Assembly: GCF_023264855.1 (NCBI RefSeq)
Contig: NZ_JAHFUW010000009.1
Coordinates: 1-64,000, forward strand
DNA length: 64,000 nucleotides
Source: Herbiconiux sp.
GTDB taxonomy: Bacteria; Actinomycetota; Actinomycetes; Actinomycetales; Microbacteriaceae
Direction of reading: 5' to 3'
In this document: piece after piece, positions 29,116 through 38,437 of the stretch
Numbering within the stretch: position 1 is the first letter of the stretch
How the letters are laid out: every line of letters begins with the position of its first letter
Program-made: the position numbers and the translations under genes
The notes under the pieces: generated by a model
Databases searched by the model: none
Seen by the model: only the letters and a program-made list of their open reading frames with translations
What the model was told of the DNA's origin: nothing

Positions 29116-31314
29116 TCAGCGGGACTTGGCGGGCTTGGGCTTCTTCTCGGGGGTAGGCGCCGTGCCGGAGGCACGCTGGGCACGGTAGTAGTCGCGCGCT
29201 TCGGTCTGGCGGGCCTTCTCGGCGCCCGTCGCGATGGCGGCACGGATGTGCTCGGGCCCGTACCCGAAGGCCGACACCAGGTCTTGCGCGTGGGGGCGCA
29301 GGCGGGCGGCGAGCCGTTCGGTGTAGCGACCGACGGCCTGGGCACGCTTAGGCGAGAGGCGCCCGTTCATCAGGTACCAAGCGAGGTGCTTCTCCACCAG
29401 GCCGAGCCCGAACAGGTCGCGGAGCCAGGTGAGCACCACGCGCGTGCCGTCGTCCATCCCGGAGGCCGATCCGGTCGCACCGTCGACGGCCTCGGTGAAC
29501 GCCTCCCACTGCAGCAGCTCGGCGTGCGCACGGGCAGCCTCGATGATCTGAGCCTGGTGGGCGTTGAACAGGTCGGCGGCGGCCTTCTGCGAGAGCTTCG
29601 ACGCCGGTCGCAGCGCACCGGCGACCTCGGCCACCATCGTCTCCACCCGGTCGGTGAGCAGCTGGCGCTGAGCGGATGCGTCGCGCAGCTGCCCCACGGA
29701 ACGCGCGGTCGAACCGAAGTCGGCCACGGTCTGCGCGAGCGAGCGCAGACCCGATCCGTTCACCGTCTTGTCGGCGGCCTGCTCCACCACGTAGCGGGCG
29801 AGCACGCCGAAGTCGGCTTTGGCGAAGCGCCGGCTGTAGTCGGAGAGCAGGCGCTTGGCCACGAGCTGCAGCAGCACGTGGTTGTCACCCTCGAAGGTGG
29901 CGTAGACGTCGAGGTCGGCGCGCAGGCCCACCAGGCGGTTCTCGGCCAGGAACCCGGCGCCGCCGCAGGCTTCGCGGGCCTCCTGCAGTGTCTCGAGCGC
30001 GTGCCAGGTGCTGAGCGGCTTGAGTGCGGCGGCGAGGGTTTCGAGGTCTTGGCGGTCTGCATCCGTGTCGGCCGCGCCGGAGAACACCTGGTCGAACTTG
30101 GTGAGCAGCTGCTCGTGCGCGAAGCTCGCCGCGTACGTGGTGGCCAGCTTCGGGATGAGCCGCTTCTGGTGCAGCTGGTAGTCGAGCAGCACCTCTTCGT
30201 CGGTATCGCTGCCGGCGGTGAACTGACGGCGCTCGTTGCCGTAGGTGATCGCGATGGTGAGCGCGATCTTCGCCGCGGCGACGGATGCGCCGTCGAGCGA
30301 CACCCGGCCCTGCACGAGCGTGCCGAGCATGGTGAAGAACCGGCGGCCGGGGCTCTGGATCGGGCTGGAGTAGGTGCCGTCTTCGGCCACGTCGCCATAG
30401 CGGTTCAGCAGGTTGGCGCGCGGGATGCGCACCTGGTCGAAGTGCAGCCGGCCGTTGTCGATGCCGTTCAGGCCGCCCTTCAGCCCGTCGTCCTCCCCGC
30501 CGATGCCGGGCAGGAACTCGTTCGTGGCGGCATCCCGCAGCGGCACGTAGAAGGCGTGCACGCCGTGGTCGACGCCCTTGGTGATCAGCTGTGCGAACAG
30601 CACGGCGGCGGTGCCGTGCACGGCCGCGTTGCCGAGGTAGTCCTTCCAGGCCCCGCGGAACGGGGTGTGGATGACGAACTCCTGAGTGGCCTCGTCGTAG
30701 GTGGCCGTGGTGCCGATGGCCGCGACATCCGACCCGTGGCCGGTCTCGGTCATGGCGAAGGCGCCGGGCACCTCGAGGCTCATGATGCCGGGCAGGAAGG
30801 TTTCGTGGTGGTAGGCGGTGCCGAGGTGCAGCACCGCGGCGCCGAACAGGCCCCATTGCACACCCGACTTGATCTGCAGGCTCGGATCGGCCGTCACCAG
30901 CTCTTCGAAGCCCGCGATGTTGCCGCCGTGGTCGTCTTCGCCGCCGACCGACTTCGGGAACGCGCGGTGCACCTGGCCGTTCTCGACCAGCAGCTTCAAC
31001 TGCTCGAACACCCGGGCGCGGTGCTCGTCGACGCCCAGGCCCTCGATGCGCTGCAGCTCGGGTCGAGCGGTGAGCTCACGGGCGCCCAGGCGCACCTCGG
31101 CCCAGCTGCCGAGCAGGTAGCGGCCGAGCCACTCCACGTCGGTGCGGGCCACCACCACGTCGCTGCGCTTGCCGCCGCGCACCGGCGCGTCGAGCACGCT
31201 GTCGATCGCCTCGGGCTCGGTGGCCTCCGTCTCGAGTTCGTGGCCCGCATCCTGCCGGCTCGAGTCGGGGGCGCGGCTCTCGTCGCGGGGAGTCGTGTCG
31301 ACCGTGTGCGTCAT
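29116..31314 (-). CDS. Acyl-CoA oxidase / acyl-CoA dehydrogenase family protein
   Basis: A 732-residue enzyme with the four-domain layout of acyl-CoA oxidases. It oxidises acyl-CoA to the enoyl form using FAD. FAMTETGHGSDV is the FAD-binding signature and YATFEGDNHVLLQL holds the likely catalytic glutamate. The C-terminal oxidase domain runs from about 520 to 700, and the tail is Lys/Pro-rich. The ATG at 31314 has GAGG eight bases upstream. It stands alone and converges on the flavoprotein gene, with only 13 bases between. Confidence 0.88.
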   Translation of the reverse strand: MTHTVDTTPRDESRAPDSSRQDAGHELETEATEPEAIDSVLDAPVRGGKRSDVVVARTDVEWLGRYLLGSWAEVRLGARELTARPELQRIEGLGVDEHRARVFEQLKLLVENGQVHRAFPKSVGGEDDHGGNIAGFEELVTADPSLQIKSGVQWGLFGAAVLHLGTAYHHETFLPGIMSLEVPGAFAMTETGHGSDVAAIGTTATYDEATQEFVIHTPFRGAWKDYLGNAAVHGTAAVLFAQLITKGVDHGVHAFYVPLRDAATNEFLPGIGGEDDGLKGGLNGIDNGRLHFDQVRIPRANLLNRYGDVAEDGTYSSPIQSPGRRFFTMLGTLVQGRVSLDGASVAAAKIALTIAITYGNERRQFTAGSDTDEEVLLDYQLHQKRLIPKLATTYAASFAHEQLLTKFDQVFSGAADTDADRQDLETLAAALKPLSTWHALETLQEAREACGGAGFLAENRLVGLRADLDVYATFEGDNHVLLQLVAKRLLSDYSRRFAKADFGVLARYVVEQAADKTVNGSGLRSLAQTVADFGSTARSVGQLRDASAQRQLLTDRVETMVAEVAGALRPASKLSQKAAADLFNAHQAQIIEAARAHAELLQWEAFTEAVDGATGSASGMDDGTRVVLTWLRDLFGLGLVEKHLAWYLMNGRLSPKRAQAVGRYTERLAARLRPHAQDLVSAFGYGPEHIRAAIATGAEKARQTEARDYYRAQRASGTAPTPEKKPKPAKSR

Positions 31315-31462
31315 GTGCAGTCCTCATCGTCGTGCCGAAGTCGTGCCGTCGCTCGCCGCCGCAGGCCGCGGTGACGGGACTCCTCCACGGTACGAGCCAC
31401 CGCCGACACCCGTGAATCCCCCGTCCTGCGCCTACAAAGAGGGGGCGAACGGAGCGACGGAC

Positions 31463-31483
31463 GACTGTGGACATCCCACAGTC
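31463..31483. terminator. Hairpin between MFS and acyl-CoA oxidase genes
   Basis: GACTGTGG (31463-31470) pairs perfectly with CCACAGTC (31476-31483) over a 5-nt loop. It lies downstream of the MFS gene in the 283-bp space 31315-31597, which otherwise holds only GAC/GGC-rich sequence. No T-run. Confidence 0.45.
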
Positions 31484-31597
31484 CGACACCGCATTCGTCT
31501 ACCGAGCCAGACAAAGATGCCGGTCGGCGCACGACGACGACGGCGGCGGCGGGACGACGACGACCCCGACCCCGACCAGCGGATGCTCCGCCCGGCG

Positions 31598-33121
31598 CTA
31601 TCCCGCGACCGGCACCTCCACGGCGATCGCCGCCTCCCGCGACCGGACACGCCGAGCGGTGAGGAGATCGGCTGCGGCGAACGCCCCCGCGAGCACGGCC
31701 AGGACGCCCACCAGAGGTGCGGCCAGATCGACCGCGGCCCCGAGGCCGATCGCCGTTGCCAGCGCTCCGGCCCCCACGGCGGTCAGCGCCTGGAAGAGGT
31801 ACGAGCACAGGTACAGCAGCGACAGCGTCGCCCCGCGATGCCGGGCGGGCGCGGTGCGGTTCACCAGCCCCAGGCCCCCGGTGAAGGCGAAGGAGTAGGC
31901 GATCCCGCCCACCACGCACCACACCAGGAGCAGCACGATCGAGCCGGCCGCCGCCGCGAGTGCCATCACCGCGAGGCTGGCCAGCGAGAGCACCGCGCCG
32001 ATCAGGATGGCCGTGTGCGAGGGCAGCCGGCCGAGGAACAGCGCGGTCACCCCGATCGCGATCGAGGAGATGCCAAGCAGGCCGCCGATCACCACGAAGT
32101 CGCTGGTCCCGGTGAGATCGCGCGCCATCTGGGCGCCGAGCGAGAGGAAGATCGCACCCACGCTGTAGGCCGTGGCCACCGAGGCGGCCGCCGCCGCGAA
32201 GGCAAGCCGGATGCCACGCGGCACGGAGAGACGCCCGGGCCGCCCGTCGTCGACGGTCCCGGAGACCTCGGATGCCGCATCCGGAGCCGGTTCCGGCACC
32301 GCCGCCACCGCATCCGGAGCCGGGGCCGCCACTCCCGCCGCCGCATCCGGAACCCGGGCCGCCTCTCCCGCCACCACACCCGGAGCCGCCACACCCGGAG
32401 TCGGCACTCCCGCCGCCGCATCCGGAACCGCCACTCCCGCCACTCCCTCGACCGTATCCTGAGCCGGAGCCGCCACTCCCGCCACCGCATCCGGAGTCGG
32501 CACTCCCGCCACCGCATTCGCCACCGCATCCGGAGCCGCCCGCCCGGGCGCGTCGTCGGGCGTGCGCCAGACCGCCACGAAGGCCACGGTCGACAGCACG
32601 AACAGGACGGCGAACGAGAGCACCAGCGGCAACGGCGCGAACTGGGCGAGCACCCCGCTCAGCACCAGCGCCAGGGTGAGCCCGGCCGCGGTCGACACCG
32701 TGGTGAGGATGCTCGGGGTGCGAGGGTTCTTCCCCGGGTTGTTCTCGACCAGGGCCGCGCTGGCGGCGCCCAAGGCGAATCCGGTGCCGACACCCTGCAG
32801 CACCCGCCCGGCGAAGAGCCAGCCGACGTTAGGAGCGAGCGCGAACACGGCGGCGGCCACGGCGATCAGCCCGACACCGAGCAGCATGGCGCGGCGGCGG
32901 CCGATGGCATCCGACAGCCCGCCGAACACCAGCAGCACCAGCAGCAGCGCGAGCGGGTAGGCCGCGAAAACCGAGGTCGTGACCACGGCCGGCAACTCCC
33001 ACTCGGCGGCGTACACGGGGTAGAGCACGCTCGGAGCCCCGCTGGACCACAGGCAGAGTGCGAGAACGGCCGCCGCCGACCAGAAGGTGCCCCGGCGGGC
33101 GAAGCGCCACGAATTCGTCAT
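31598..33121 (-). CDS. MFS transporter with a repeat-expanded central loop
   Basis: A 507-residue major facilitator protein with 12 predicted membrane segments; GGLSDAIGRRRAM is the loop 2-3 signature. Residues about 192-287, between helices 6 and 7, are an Ala/Pro/Val-rich repeat region (PDAVAGV, PTPDAVAG and similar units), roughly 90 residues longer than usual. It diverges from an HxlR regulator, so it is probably a regulated drug or metabolite exporter. The ATG at 33121 lies six bases after a TACAGT -10, so the mRNA is predicted to be leaderless. Confidence 0.85.
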   Translation of the reverse strand: MTNSWRFARRGTFWSAAAVLALCLWSSGAPSVLYPVYAAEWELPAVVTTSVFAAYPLALLLVLLVFGGLSDAIGRRRAMLLGVGLIAVAAAVFALAPNVGWLFAGRVLQGVGTGFALGAASAALVENNPGKNPRTPSILTTVSTAAGLTLALVLSGVLAQFAPLPLVLSFAVLFVLSTVAFVAVWRTPDDAPGRAAPDAVANAVAGVPTPDAVAGVAAPAQDTVEGVAGVAVPDAAAGVPTPGVAAPGVVAGEAARVPDAAAGVAAPAPDAVAAVPEPAPDAASEVSGTVDDGRPGRLSVPRGIRLAFAAAAASVATAYSVGAIFLSLGAQMARDLTGTSDFVVIGGLLGISSIAIGVTALFLGRLPSHTAILIGAVLSLASLAVMALAAAAGSIVLLLVWCVVGGIAYSFAFTGGLGLVNRTAPARHRGATLSLLYLCSYLFQALTAVGAGALATAIGLGAAVDLAAPLVGVLAVLAGAFAAADLLTARRVRSREAAIAVEVPVAG

Positions 33122-33127
33122 GCGGCG

Positions 33128-33156
33128 ACTGTACGCCTCTCAGTTGGAATTTCCAA
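33128..33156 (-). promoter_or_regulatory. Promoter of the MFS gene
   Basis: TTGGAA (33156-33151), a 17-bp spacer and TACAGT (33133-33128), read on the minus strand. The -35 lies inside a palindrome and is shared, on the opposite strand, with the HxlR promoter. Confidence 0.6.
33144..33156. promoter_or_regulatory. Palindromic operator for the HxlR regulator
   Basis: TTGGAATTTCCAA is a perfect palindrome around a central T, in the middle of the 64-bp divergent space. It covers the -35 of both promoters, so the adjacent HxlR protein could silence both genes from one site. Confidence 0.6.
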
Positions 33157-33179
33157 TCCAGCACCCAAAAGCGTACTCT
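33151..33179 (+). promoter_or_regulatory. Promoter of the HxlR gene
   Basis: TTCCAA (33151-33156), a 17-bp spacer and TACTCT (33174-33179), six bases before the ATG. The -35 match is weak, so the -10 carries most of the evidence. Confidence 0.5.
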
Positions 33180-33185
33180 GATGGC

Positions 33186-33824
33186 ATGAGCGAGTCGGTT
33201 CCGGATGCCACGCACGGTGCGATCGCCGCCGCCACCAGCGCCACGGCCCAGGCGCTGACCTCGGCCCCACCCCACGCCTCAGCCCCGGCCCCGACCACGA
33301 CCCCGGCCACGGGCACGGGCACGGGCACGGGCACGGGCACGGGCGACACCACCACCAGCGCCCCGGCCGACGCCCAGGAGGAGCTGCGGTGCCAGATCGC
33401 GCGGTCGCTCGACGTGATCGGCGAGAAGTGGTCGCTGCTGATCATTCGCGAGGCGTTCCGGGGCCGCACGCGATTCACCGAGTTCCGCACCGCGCTCGGC
33501 GCCCCCAGCGACATCCTCACCCAGCGCCTCGGCAAGCTCGTCGACGCCGGCGTTCTCGAGAAGCGCGCCTACCGCGAGGCCGGCTCCCGCGAGCGCTCCA
33601 GCTACCACCTCACCGAGAAGGGCCGGGGCCTCTCGCTGGTGCTCGGCGCCCTCGTGCAGTGGGGTGACGCCTACGCCCCCTACACCGGGGGTGCGGCCTC
33701 CCTCGTGGTCGACGCAGCCGACGGATCGGCCCTCTCCCTGCAGTTCGTCGACCCCGAGGGCCACCCCGTCGCCGACGACCGCGTCGCCTTCACCCCCGGC
33801 CCCGCAGCGCGCGAGCGCTGGTAG
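33186..33824 (+). CDS. HxlR-family transcriptional regulator
   Basis: A 212-residue DNA-binding protein. The winged-helix HxlR domain spans about 65-165 (CQIARSLDVIGEKWSLLIIREAF in part). The first 60 residues are an Ala/Thr/Pro-rich extension with a (TG)n run encoded by a 6-bp tandem repeat at 33311-33340. The domain's N-terminal cysteine is the redox- or electrophile-sensing residue in some relatives. It diverges from the MFS exporter, which it probably controls through the palindrome between them. The predicted mRNA is leaderless. Confidence 0.88.
   Translation: MSESVPDATHGAIAAATSATAQALTSAPPHASAPAPTTTPATGTGTGTGTGTGDTTTSAPADAQEELRCQIARSLDVIGEKWSLLIIREAFRGRTRFTEFRTALGAPSDILTQRLGKLVDAGVLEKRAYREAGSRERSSYHLTEKGRGLSLVLGALVQWGDAYAPYTGGAASLVVDAADGSALSLQFVDPEGHPVADDRVAFTPGPAARERW
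33311..33340 (+). repeat. (GGGCAC)5 microsatellite in the HxlR gene
   Basis: Five perfect 6-bp units encode alternating Thr-Gly in the N-terminal extension. A copy-number change would keep the frame and only lengthen the linker. Confidence 0.9.
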
Positions 33825-33842
33825 TCACGAGCCCCCGCCCAC

Positions 33843-33906
33843 CTCGTTGGGTCGCAAAAATGCGTCTATCTTCCACGTTATAGACGCGTATTTGCGACCC
33901 AACGGG
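33843..33906. terminator. Long hairpin H2 between HxlR and acyltransferase genes
   Basis: Arms 33845-33869 and 33880-33904 match at 23 of 25 positions over a 10-nt loop, and pairing can extend two more bases outward. One mismatch is a G-U pair in the plus strand. The flanking genes converge here, so a two-way terminator is likely. It is visibly AT-richer than the genes around it. Confidence 0.65.
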
Positions 33907-33931
33907 TGCGATCCGATCGGGCGCGTGCCGC

Positions 33932-34642
33932 TCAGCTCGGGTCGTTGCGGTGCAGGGCGCGGCGCACCCGCTCCACGACGTTCGCCGCCGGCGGCTCGTT
34001 GTAGGCGCCGGCGAGTTCCTGGCCCGACATCTCCCCGATGGCGGCCATCACGTCGTCGGTGAGTTTGCGGCGGGCGCGCGCGGACGACGCCTCGCCGTAC
34101 GCGGCGGGATCGATCGGCTCCCCGAATCGGATGGTGACGGGCCGGATGCGCGGAACCTTGGCATCCACGGGCAAGAGCTCCTCGGTGCCGGTGAGCGCCA
34201 CGGGCACGACCGGGCAGCCCGTGGTCAGCGCCAGCCAGGCGACGCCGGTGCGGCCTCGGTAGAGCCGGCCGTCGCGCGAGCGGGTGCCCTCGGGATAGAT
34301 CGCGAAGGCACCGCCGCCGTCGAGCACCTCACGGCCGCTCTCGAGCGAATCCTGAGCGGCAGAATTGCTCGCGCGGTCGACCGGGATGGCACCGATCGAC
34401 TCGAAGAAGGTCTTCGAGAGCCGCCCCTTGGCACCCTCGCCGGTGAAGTACTCCGCCTTGGCCAGAAAACGCACGTCCCGCGGGGCGATCAGGGTGATCA
34501 CGACGCTGTCGATGAAGCTCAGATGATTGCTCGCGAACAGCACGGGACCCGACCGCGGAACCCTCTCGCGACCCTCCACCGTCGGCCGGTAGAGCACCCG
34601 GGCGACCGGGCGCACGACGCCCCTCGCCACCGACTTGAACAT
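33932..34642 (-). CDS. 1-acyl-sn-glycerol-3-phosphate acyltransferase (PlsC-like)
   Basis: A 236-residue membrane-associated acyltransferase of phospholipid synthesis. The HX4D catalytic motif is in NHLSFID and the glycerophosphate-binding motif is YPEGTRSRDG. The ATG at 34642 begins right at the usual N-terminal helix; an upstream frame to 34675 is less likely. It is probably monocistronic. Confidence 0.88.
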   Translation of the reverse strand: MFKSVARGVVRPVARVLYRPTVEGRERVPRSGPVLFASNHLSFIDSVVITLIAPRDVRFLAKAEYFTGEGAKGRLSKTFFESIGAIPVDRASNSAAQDSLESGREVLDGGGAFAIYPEGTRSRDGRLYRGRTGVAWLALTTGCPVVPVALTGTEELLPVDAKVPRIRPVTIRFGEPIDPAAYGEASSARARRKLTDDVMAAIGEMSGQELAGAYNEPPAANVVERVRRALHRNDPS

Positions 34643-34766
34643 CCCCCGATCCTCACACGGATCGCATGCCGCCACGGCTATGCAGGGCGGGTCGTTGGGT
34701 GTACATGGATTTTCCAGGCATCCTCGGGAATAGTTGTAGCGTCAACTCCTTTCCTCCCTGATCGAA

Positions 34767-35477
34767 ATGAGCACTGTGCCCTCGCGTTCCGATTCCTCCT
34801 CGTCCCTCCTGCCGAAGGCGAAGGAGCAGGCGAAGAAGCTCACCGTCAAGCAGGAACGCGATGCCCGCCGCGCCGAGAAGGTCGCGGCGATGGTGGCGGA
34901 GCAGAAGCGCCAGCAGCGCAACCGCCGCTTCGCCTGGATCGGCGGCAGCGTCGCAGGCGTGGCCGTGGTGGCCCTGGTCATCGGCTTCGTGGTCACCAGC
35001 GCCGAGCCGAAGGTCGACCCCGCGTCGATCGCGATCGGCGAGCTGCAGACCTACCCCGACCTCACCTCGAACCACGTCAGCACGAAGGTCGACTACGCGC
35101 AGACCCCTCCCGCCGGCGGCGACCACGCAGCCGTCTGGCTGAACTGCGGTGTCTACTCCGAGGCCGTTCCGAACGAGAACGCCGTGCACGCCCTCGAGCA
35201 CGGCGCCGTGTGGGTGACCTACGATCCCACCGTCGTCGACGAGGCCGGTGTCGAGACGCTGCGCTCGGAGCTGCCCGACACCTATGTCGTGCTCTCGCCC
35301 TTCCCGGGCCTCAGCGCTCCCGTCGTGGCGTCGGCGTGGGGCAACCAGGTGTACCTGGACGGCGTCGACGACGAGCGTCTCAGCGACTTCGTCACCAAGT
35401 TCTGGCGCTCGAACGACGCTCCCGAGCCCGGCGCGGCCTGCACCGGCGGACTCGACGCTCCCGGGAAGGTCGCTTGA
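34767..35477 (+). CDS. DUF3105 membrane-anchored protein
   Basis: A 236-residue protein. About 50 charged cytoplasmic residues come first, then one transmembrane helix (57-78) and an extracytoplasmic DUF3105 domain with PPAGGDHAAVWLNCGVY and HALEHGAVWVTY, rich in conserved His and Cys. No good ribosome-binding site is visible before the ATG. It overlaps the DUF305 gene by TTGA. The pairing of these two domains is common in actinobacteria and suggests a shared role, perhaps in metal handling at the cell surface; this is inference. Confidence 0.82.
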   Translation: MSTVPSRSDSSSSLLPKAKEQAKKLTVKQERDARRAEKVAAMVAEQKRQQRNRRFAWIGGSVAGVAVVALVIGFVVTSAEPKVDPASIAIGELQTYPDLTSNHVSTKVDYAQTPPAGGDHAAVWLNCGVYSEAVPNENAVHALEHGAVWVTYDPTVVDEAGVETLRSELPDTYVVLSPFPGLSAPVVASAWGNQVYLDGVDDERLSDFVTKFWRSNDAPEPGAACTGGLDAPGKVA

Positions 35478-36187
35478 GCGACTCCGGATCGGTGACCGCG
35501 GCCGGCTCCGCAGCGCCTCGCGCGTCGCGGGGCCGGATCGTCCTCGCCGCCGTCGTGGCCGCAGCGGTGATCGGCATCGCCGCGTTCTCGGCCGGCTGGC
35601 TGGCGGCGCCTCGCATCGCGACCCCCTCCGACACCAGTGTCGAGGCCGGGTTCGCGCGGGACATGCAGGAGCACCACGACCAGGCGGTGCAGATGGCGAT
35701 GATCGTCCGCCAGCAGACCGACGACCCCGAGGTGAGCTCGCTCGCCTACGACATCGCCACCTCGCAGGCCCAGCAGTCGGGTCAGATGTACGGCTGGCTG
35801 AACCTCTGGCAGCTCCCCCAGGCCTCCTCGCAGCCCACCATGACGTGGATGCTGCAGCCGACCCTCGACGGATCCGACGACCACGCGCACGGCGGTGACG
35901 GCACGATGACGAATACGGTGACCGGCGCGGAGATGGCTCCCGGTGATCCGATGCCCGGCATGGCGAGCGCCGAGGACATCGCGCGTCTCTCGACGCTCAC
36001 GGGCGTGGAGGCCGAGAAGCTCTTCCTGCAGCTGATGATCGCCCACCACAAGGGCGGTGTCGAGATGGCGGAGGCCGTGATCGCCCGCACCACCAACCCC
36101 GTGGTGCTGGCCCTGGCGAACGCGATCGTCTTCGCCCAGAACGGCGAGATCCAGTACATGCAGGAGCTGCTCGCCGCCCGCGAGTGA
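35474..36187 (+). CDS. DUF305 family membrane-anchored protein
   Basis: A 237-residue protein with an N-terminal signal anchor (20-48) and a four-helix DUF305 domain. Two His-rich motifs, MQEHHDQAVQMAM and MIAHHKGGVEMA, are typical and may bind metal such as copper; a Met/His-rich stretch lies between them. It starts with TTG at 35474, overlapping the DUF3105 stop as TTGA, with GGGAAGG upstream. A long frame running from 33950 into this gene is spurious before the TTG. Confidence 0.85.
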   Translation: MSDSGSVTAAGSAAPRASRGRIVLAAVVAAAVIGIAAFSAGWLAAPRIATPSDTSVEAGFARDMQEHHDQAVQMAMIVRQQTDDPEVSSLAYDIATSQAQQSGQMYGWLNLWQLPQASSQPTMTWMLQPTLDGSDDHAHGGDGTMTNTVTGAEMAPGDPMPGMASAEDIARLSTLTGVEAEKLFLQLMIAHHKGGVEMAEAVIARTTNPVVLALANAIVFAQNGEIQYMQELLAARE

Positions 36188-36196
36188 CCCCCGCGC

Positions 36197-36236
36197 CACG
36201 GCCGGCGGGCCCATCACACGGCCGGCGGGCGCATCA
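36197..36236. repeat. 20-bp tandem repeat at the recQ stop
   Basis: Two 20-bp units (36197-36216 and 36217-36236) differ at one position. On the minus strand each unit starts with TGA; the first TGA is the recQ stop codon. Confidence 0.85.
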
Positions 36237-38321
36237 GGGGTACAGCGGCGGCGCCTCGTGGTCGTCGTACGGCGGGATGTCGTCGTAGGGCGGCGGCTCT
36301 TCGTCGGGCGGGACGTCGTCGAACGGAGGCTCCTCCGCTTGCGTGAACCCCGGACGGGGACGCGTGGGCGACGCACCACGCGCATTCGATCGCCGTGAGC
36401 CACCTCCTGCGGCGCCGCCCGACCCGCTGCCCGTCGGCGCCGCCGCACCCGCCGGCGCGATGAACTCCCCCGACGAGACCGCCGCGATCAGGCCCTCGCC
36501 ATAGGCTTCGCGCTTGCGCTCTCCGATGCCGGCGATGCCCGCCAGCGCCTCGACGCTGCTGGGCCGCTGGGCCGCGACCGCGGCCAGCGTCGCGTCGTGG
36601 AACACCACGTACGCCGGAACACCCTGCTCACGCGCGGTCGCCGCCCGCCAGGCCCGCAGCACCTCGAACAGCTCGGCGTCTTCGGTCGACAGCTCGGCCT
36701 TCGCGGCCGAGCCGCTGCGGGAGCCGCCCGATCCGCTCGACCCCGATCCGCTCCCCCGCGACGACGCTACCCGCTCGGGCTCGCGCCGCAGCTGCACCGC
36801 GCGCGCACCCGAGAGCACCTCAGCGCTCTCCGGGGTGATGACCAGCGTGCCGTACCCGTCGTCGTGCACGGCCAGCAGCCCCTGGGCCAGCAGCTGCCGC
36901 ACGACCCCGCGCCACTGCTGTTCGCTCAGGTCGGCGCCGATGCCCCACACGGTGAGTTCGTCGTGCTTCCACTGGCCGACCCGCTCGGTGCGCTTGCCGC
37001 GCAGGATGTCGATCAAGTGCCCGGCCCCGAACCGCTGGTTGCGCTCGCGCTCCAGCCGAACCACCGTGGAGAGCAGCTTCTGCGCCGGCACCGTGCCGTC
37101 CCACGACTCCGGCGGCGTGATGCAGGTGTCGCAGTTGCCGCAGGGCTCGCTCTTCTGCCCGAAGTACGCGAGCAGATTCACCCGGCGGCAGCTGACGGTC
37201 TCGCAGAGCGCGAGCATCGCGTCGAGGTGCGCCGAGAGCCGTCGGCGGTGCGCGAGGTCGCCGGGAGAGTCGTCGATCATCCGCCGCTGCTGCACCACGT
37301 CGTTCAGCCCGTAGGCCATCCATGCCGTCGACGGCAGCCCGTCGCGCCCGGCGCGCCCGGTCTCCTGGTAGTAGCCCTCCACCGACTTCGGAAGGTCGAT
37401 GTGCGCCACGAACCGCACGTCGGGCTTGTCGATCCCCATGCCGAACGCGATGGTGGCGACGATCACCACACCCTCGTCGCGCAGGAACCGGGCCTGCGTG
37501 CGCGCCCGCACCCGGGCATCCAGACCCGCGTGATAGGGCATCGCGTCGACGCCGTTCTCGGCCAGGAACTGCGCCGTCTTCTCGACCGTGTTGCGCGAGA
37601 GGCCGTAGACGATTCCCGCCTCGCCGCCGTGCTCGTTGCGCACGAACGAGAGCAGCTGCTTGCGCACCTCGCCCTTCGGGTCGATGCGGTACTGGATGTT
37701 CGGCCGGTCGAAGCTGGCCACGAAGTGCCGAGCCCGGCCCATCGAGAGCCGCTCGGTGATCTCTTTATGGGTGGCCTCGGTGGCCGTGGCCGTGAGCGCG
37801 ATGCGCGGCACGGTGGGCCAGCGCTCGGCCAGTTCGGCGAGCGCGAGGTAGTCGGGCCGGAAGTCGTGCCCCCACTGCGACACGCAGTGCGCCTCGTCGA
37901 TGGCGAACAGCGCGATCTGCCCGTTCTCGAGAAAGCGCTTCGTGCTCTCGGCCGACAGCCGCTCGGGCGCCACGTAGAGCAGATCGAGCTCACCGTCGAG
38001 GTACGCCTGCTCGACCTCGGCGCGCTCCCGGGCATCCTGCGTGGAGTTGAGGAACGCGGCGCGCACGCCGACCGCCTTCATCGCCTCGACCTGGTCGTGC
38101 ATCAGCGCGATCAGGGGCGAGATGACCACGCCGGTGCCGGGCCGCACGAGCGAGGGCACCTGGTAGCAGAGGGACTTACCGGCACCCGTGGGCATCAGCA
38201 CGACCGCGTCGCCGCCGGCGATGACGTGGTCGATCACCTCGGCCTGGTCGCCGCGGAACGAGTCGTAGCCGAACACCCGGCTGAGGGTGTCGAGCGCTAC
38301 GGATGCTGATGTCTGGGTCAC
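36234..38321 (-). CDS. recQ: ATP-dependent DNA helicase RecQ
   Basis: A 695-residue helicase. The Walker A motif PTGAGKS has K49, and the DEAH box and motif VI ([10 protein letters not shown]) follow. The zinc-binding region has the cysteines of [12 protein letters not shown] and CGNCDTC, then the winged helix and an HRDC domain at about 530-605. The tail is Asp/Glu/Pro/Tyr-rich ([11 protein letters not shown]). A Ser/Gly repeat linker separates the winged helix from HRDC. The GTG start at 38321 lies six bases after a TAGGCT -10, so the mRNA is predicted to be leaderless. Confidence 0.93.
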   Translation of the reverse strand: MTQTSASVALDTLSRVFGYDSFRGDQAEVIDHVIAGGDAVVLMPTGAGKSLCYQVPSLVRPGTGVVISPLIALMHDQVEAMKAVGVRAAFLNSTQDARERAEVEQAYLDGELDLLYVAPERLSAESTKRFLENGQIALFAIDEAHCVSQWGHDFRPDYLALAELAERWPTVPRIALTATATEATHKEITERLSMGRARHFVASFDRPNIQYRIDPKGEVRKQLLSFVRNEHGGEAGIVYGLSRNTVEKTAQFLAENGVDAMPYHAGLDARVRARTQARFLRDEGVVIVATIAFGMGIDKPDVRFVAHIDLPKSVEGYYQETGRAGRDGLPSTAWMAYGLNDVVQQRRMIDDSPGDLAHRRRLSAHLDAMLALCETVSCRRVNLLAYFGQKSEPCGNCDTCITPPESWDGTVPAQKLLSTVVRLERERNQRFGAGHLIDILRGKRTERVGQWKHDELTVWGIGADLSEQQWRGVVRQLLAQGLLAVHDDGYGTLVITPESAEVLSGARAVQLRREPERVASSRGSGSGSSGSGGSRSGSAAKAELSTEDAELFEVLRAWRAATAREQGVPAYVVFHDATLAAVAAQRPSSVEALAGIAGIGERKREAYGEGLIAAVSSGEFIAPAGAAAPTGSGSGGAAGGGSRRSNARGASPTRPRPGFTQAEEPPFDDVPPDEEPPPYDDIPPYDDHEAPPLYP

Positions 38322-38327
38322 GAGTCG

Positions 38328-38333
38328 AGCCTA
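38328..38333 (-). promoter_or_regulatory. -10 element of recQ
   Basis: TAGGCT six bases before the GTG start; predicted leaderless mRNA. Confidence 0.5.
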
Positions 38334-38357
38334 GTTCGCGGTGGCGACATCGGAGAG

Positions 38358-38366
38358 TTGTCCACA
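38358..38366 (+). other. Exact actinobacterial DnaA-box sequence
   Basis: TTGTCCACA matches the actinobacterial DnaA-box consensus exactly, in the recQ-menD space and overlapping hairpin H3. It stands alone, so it is not an origin; it could regulate recQ or be chance. Confidence 0.3.
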
Positions 38367-38405
38367 GGCTCTCCCGAATCGCACCCGTTCGGGGCCGCCT
38401 GTGGA
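38361..38405 (-). terminator. Hairpin H3 between menD and recQ
   Basis: Arms 38361-38378 and 38388-38405 pair at 15 positions around a 3x3 internal loop, with a 9-nt loop. It follows the menD stop on the minus strand and precedes the recQ promoter. Confidence 0.6.
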
Positions 38406-38437
38406 GGAGTCTTCGAAACCGGGCACGTCACGGGCCC

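Noticed and set aside
33950-35473. Long plus-strand frame leading into the DUF305 gene
   Set aside because: It runs antisense to the acyltransferase and through DUF3105 in another frame. Only the part from the TTG at 35474 has a real domain.
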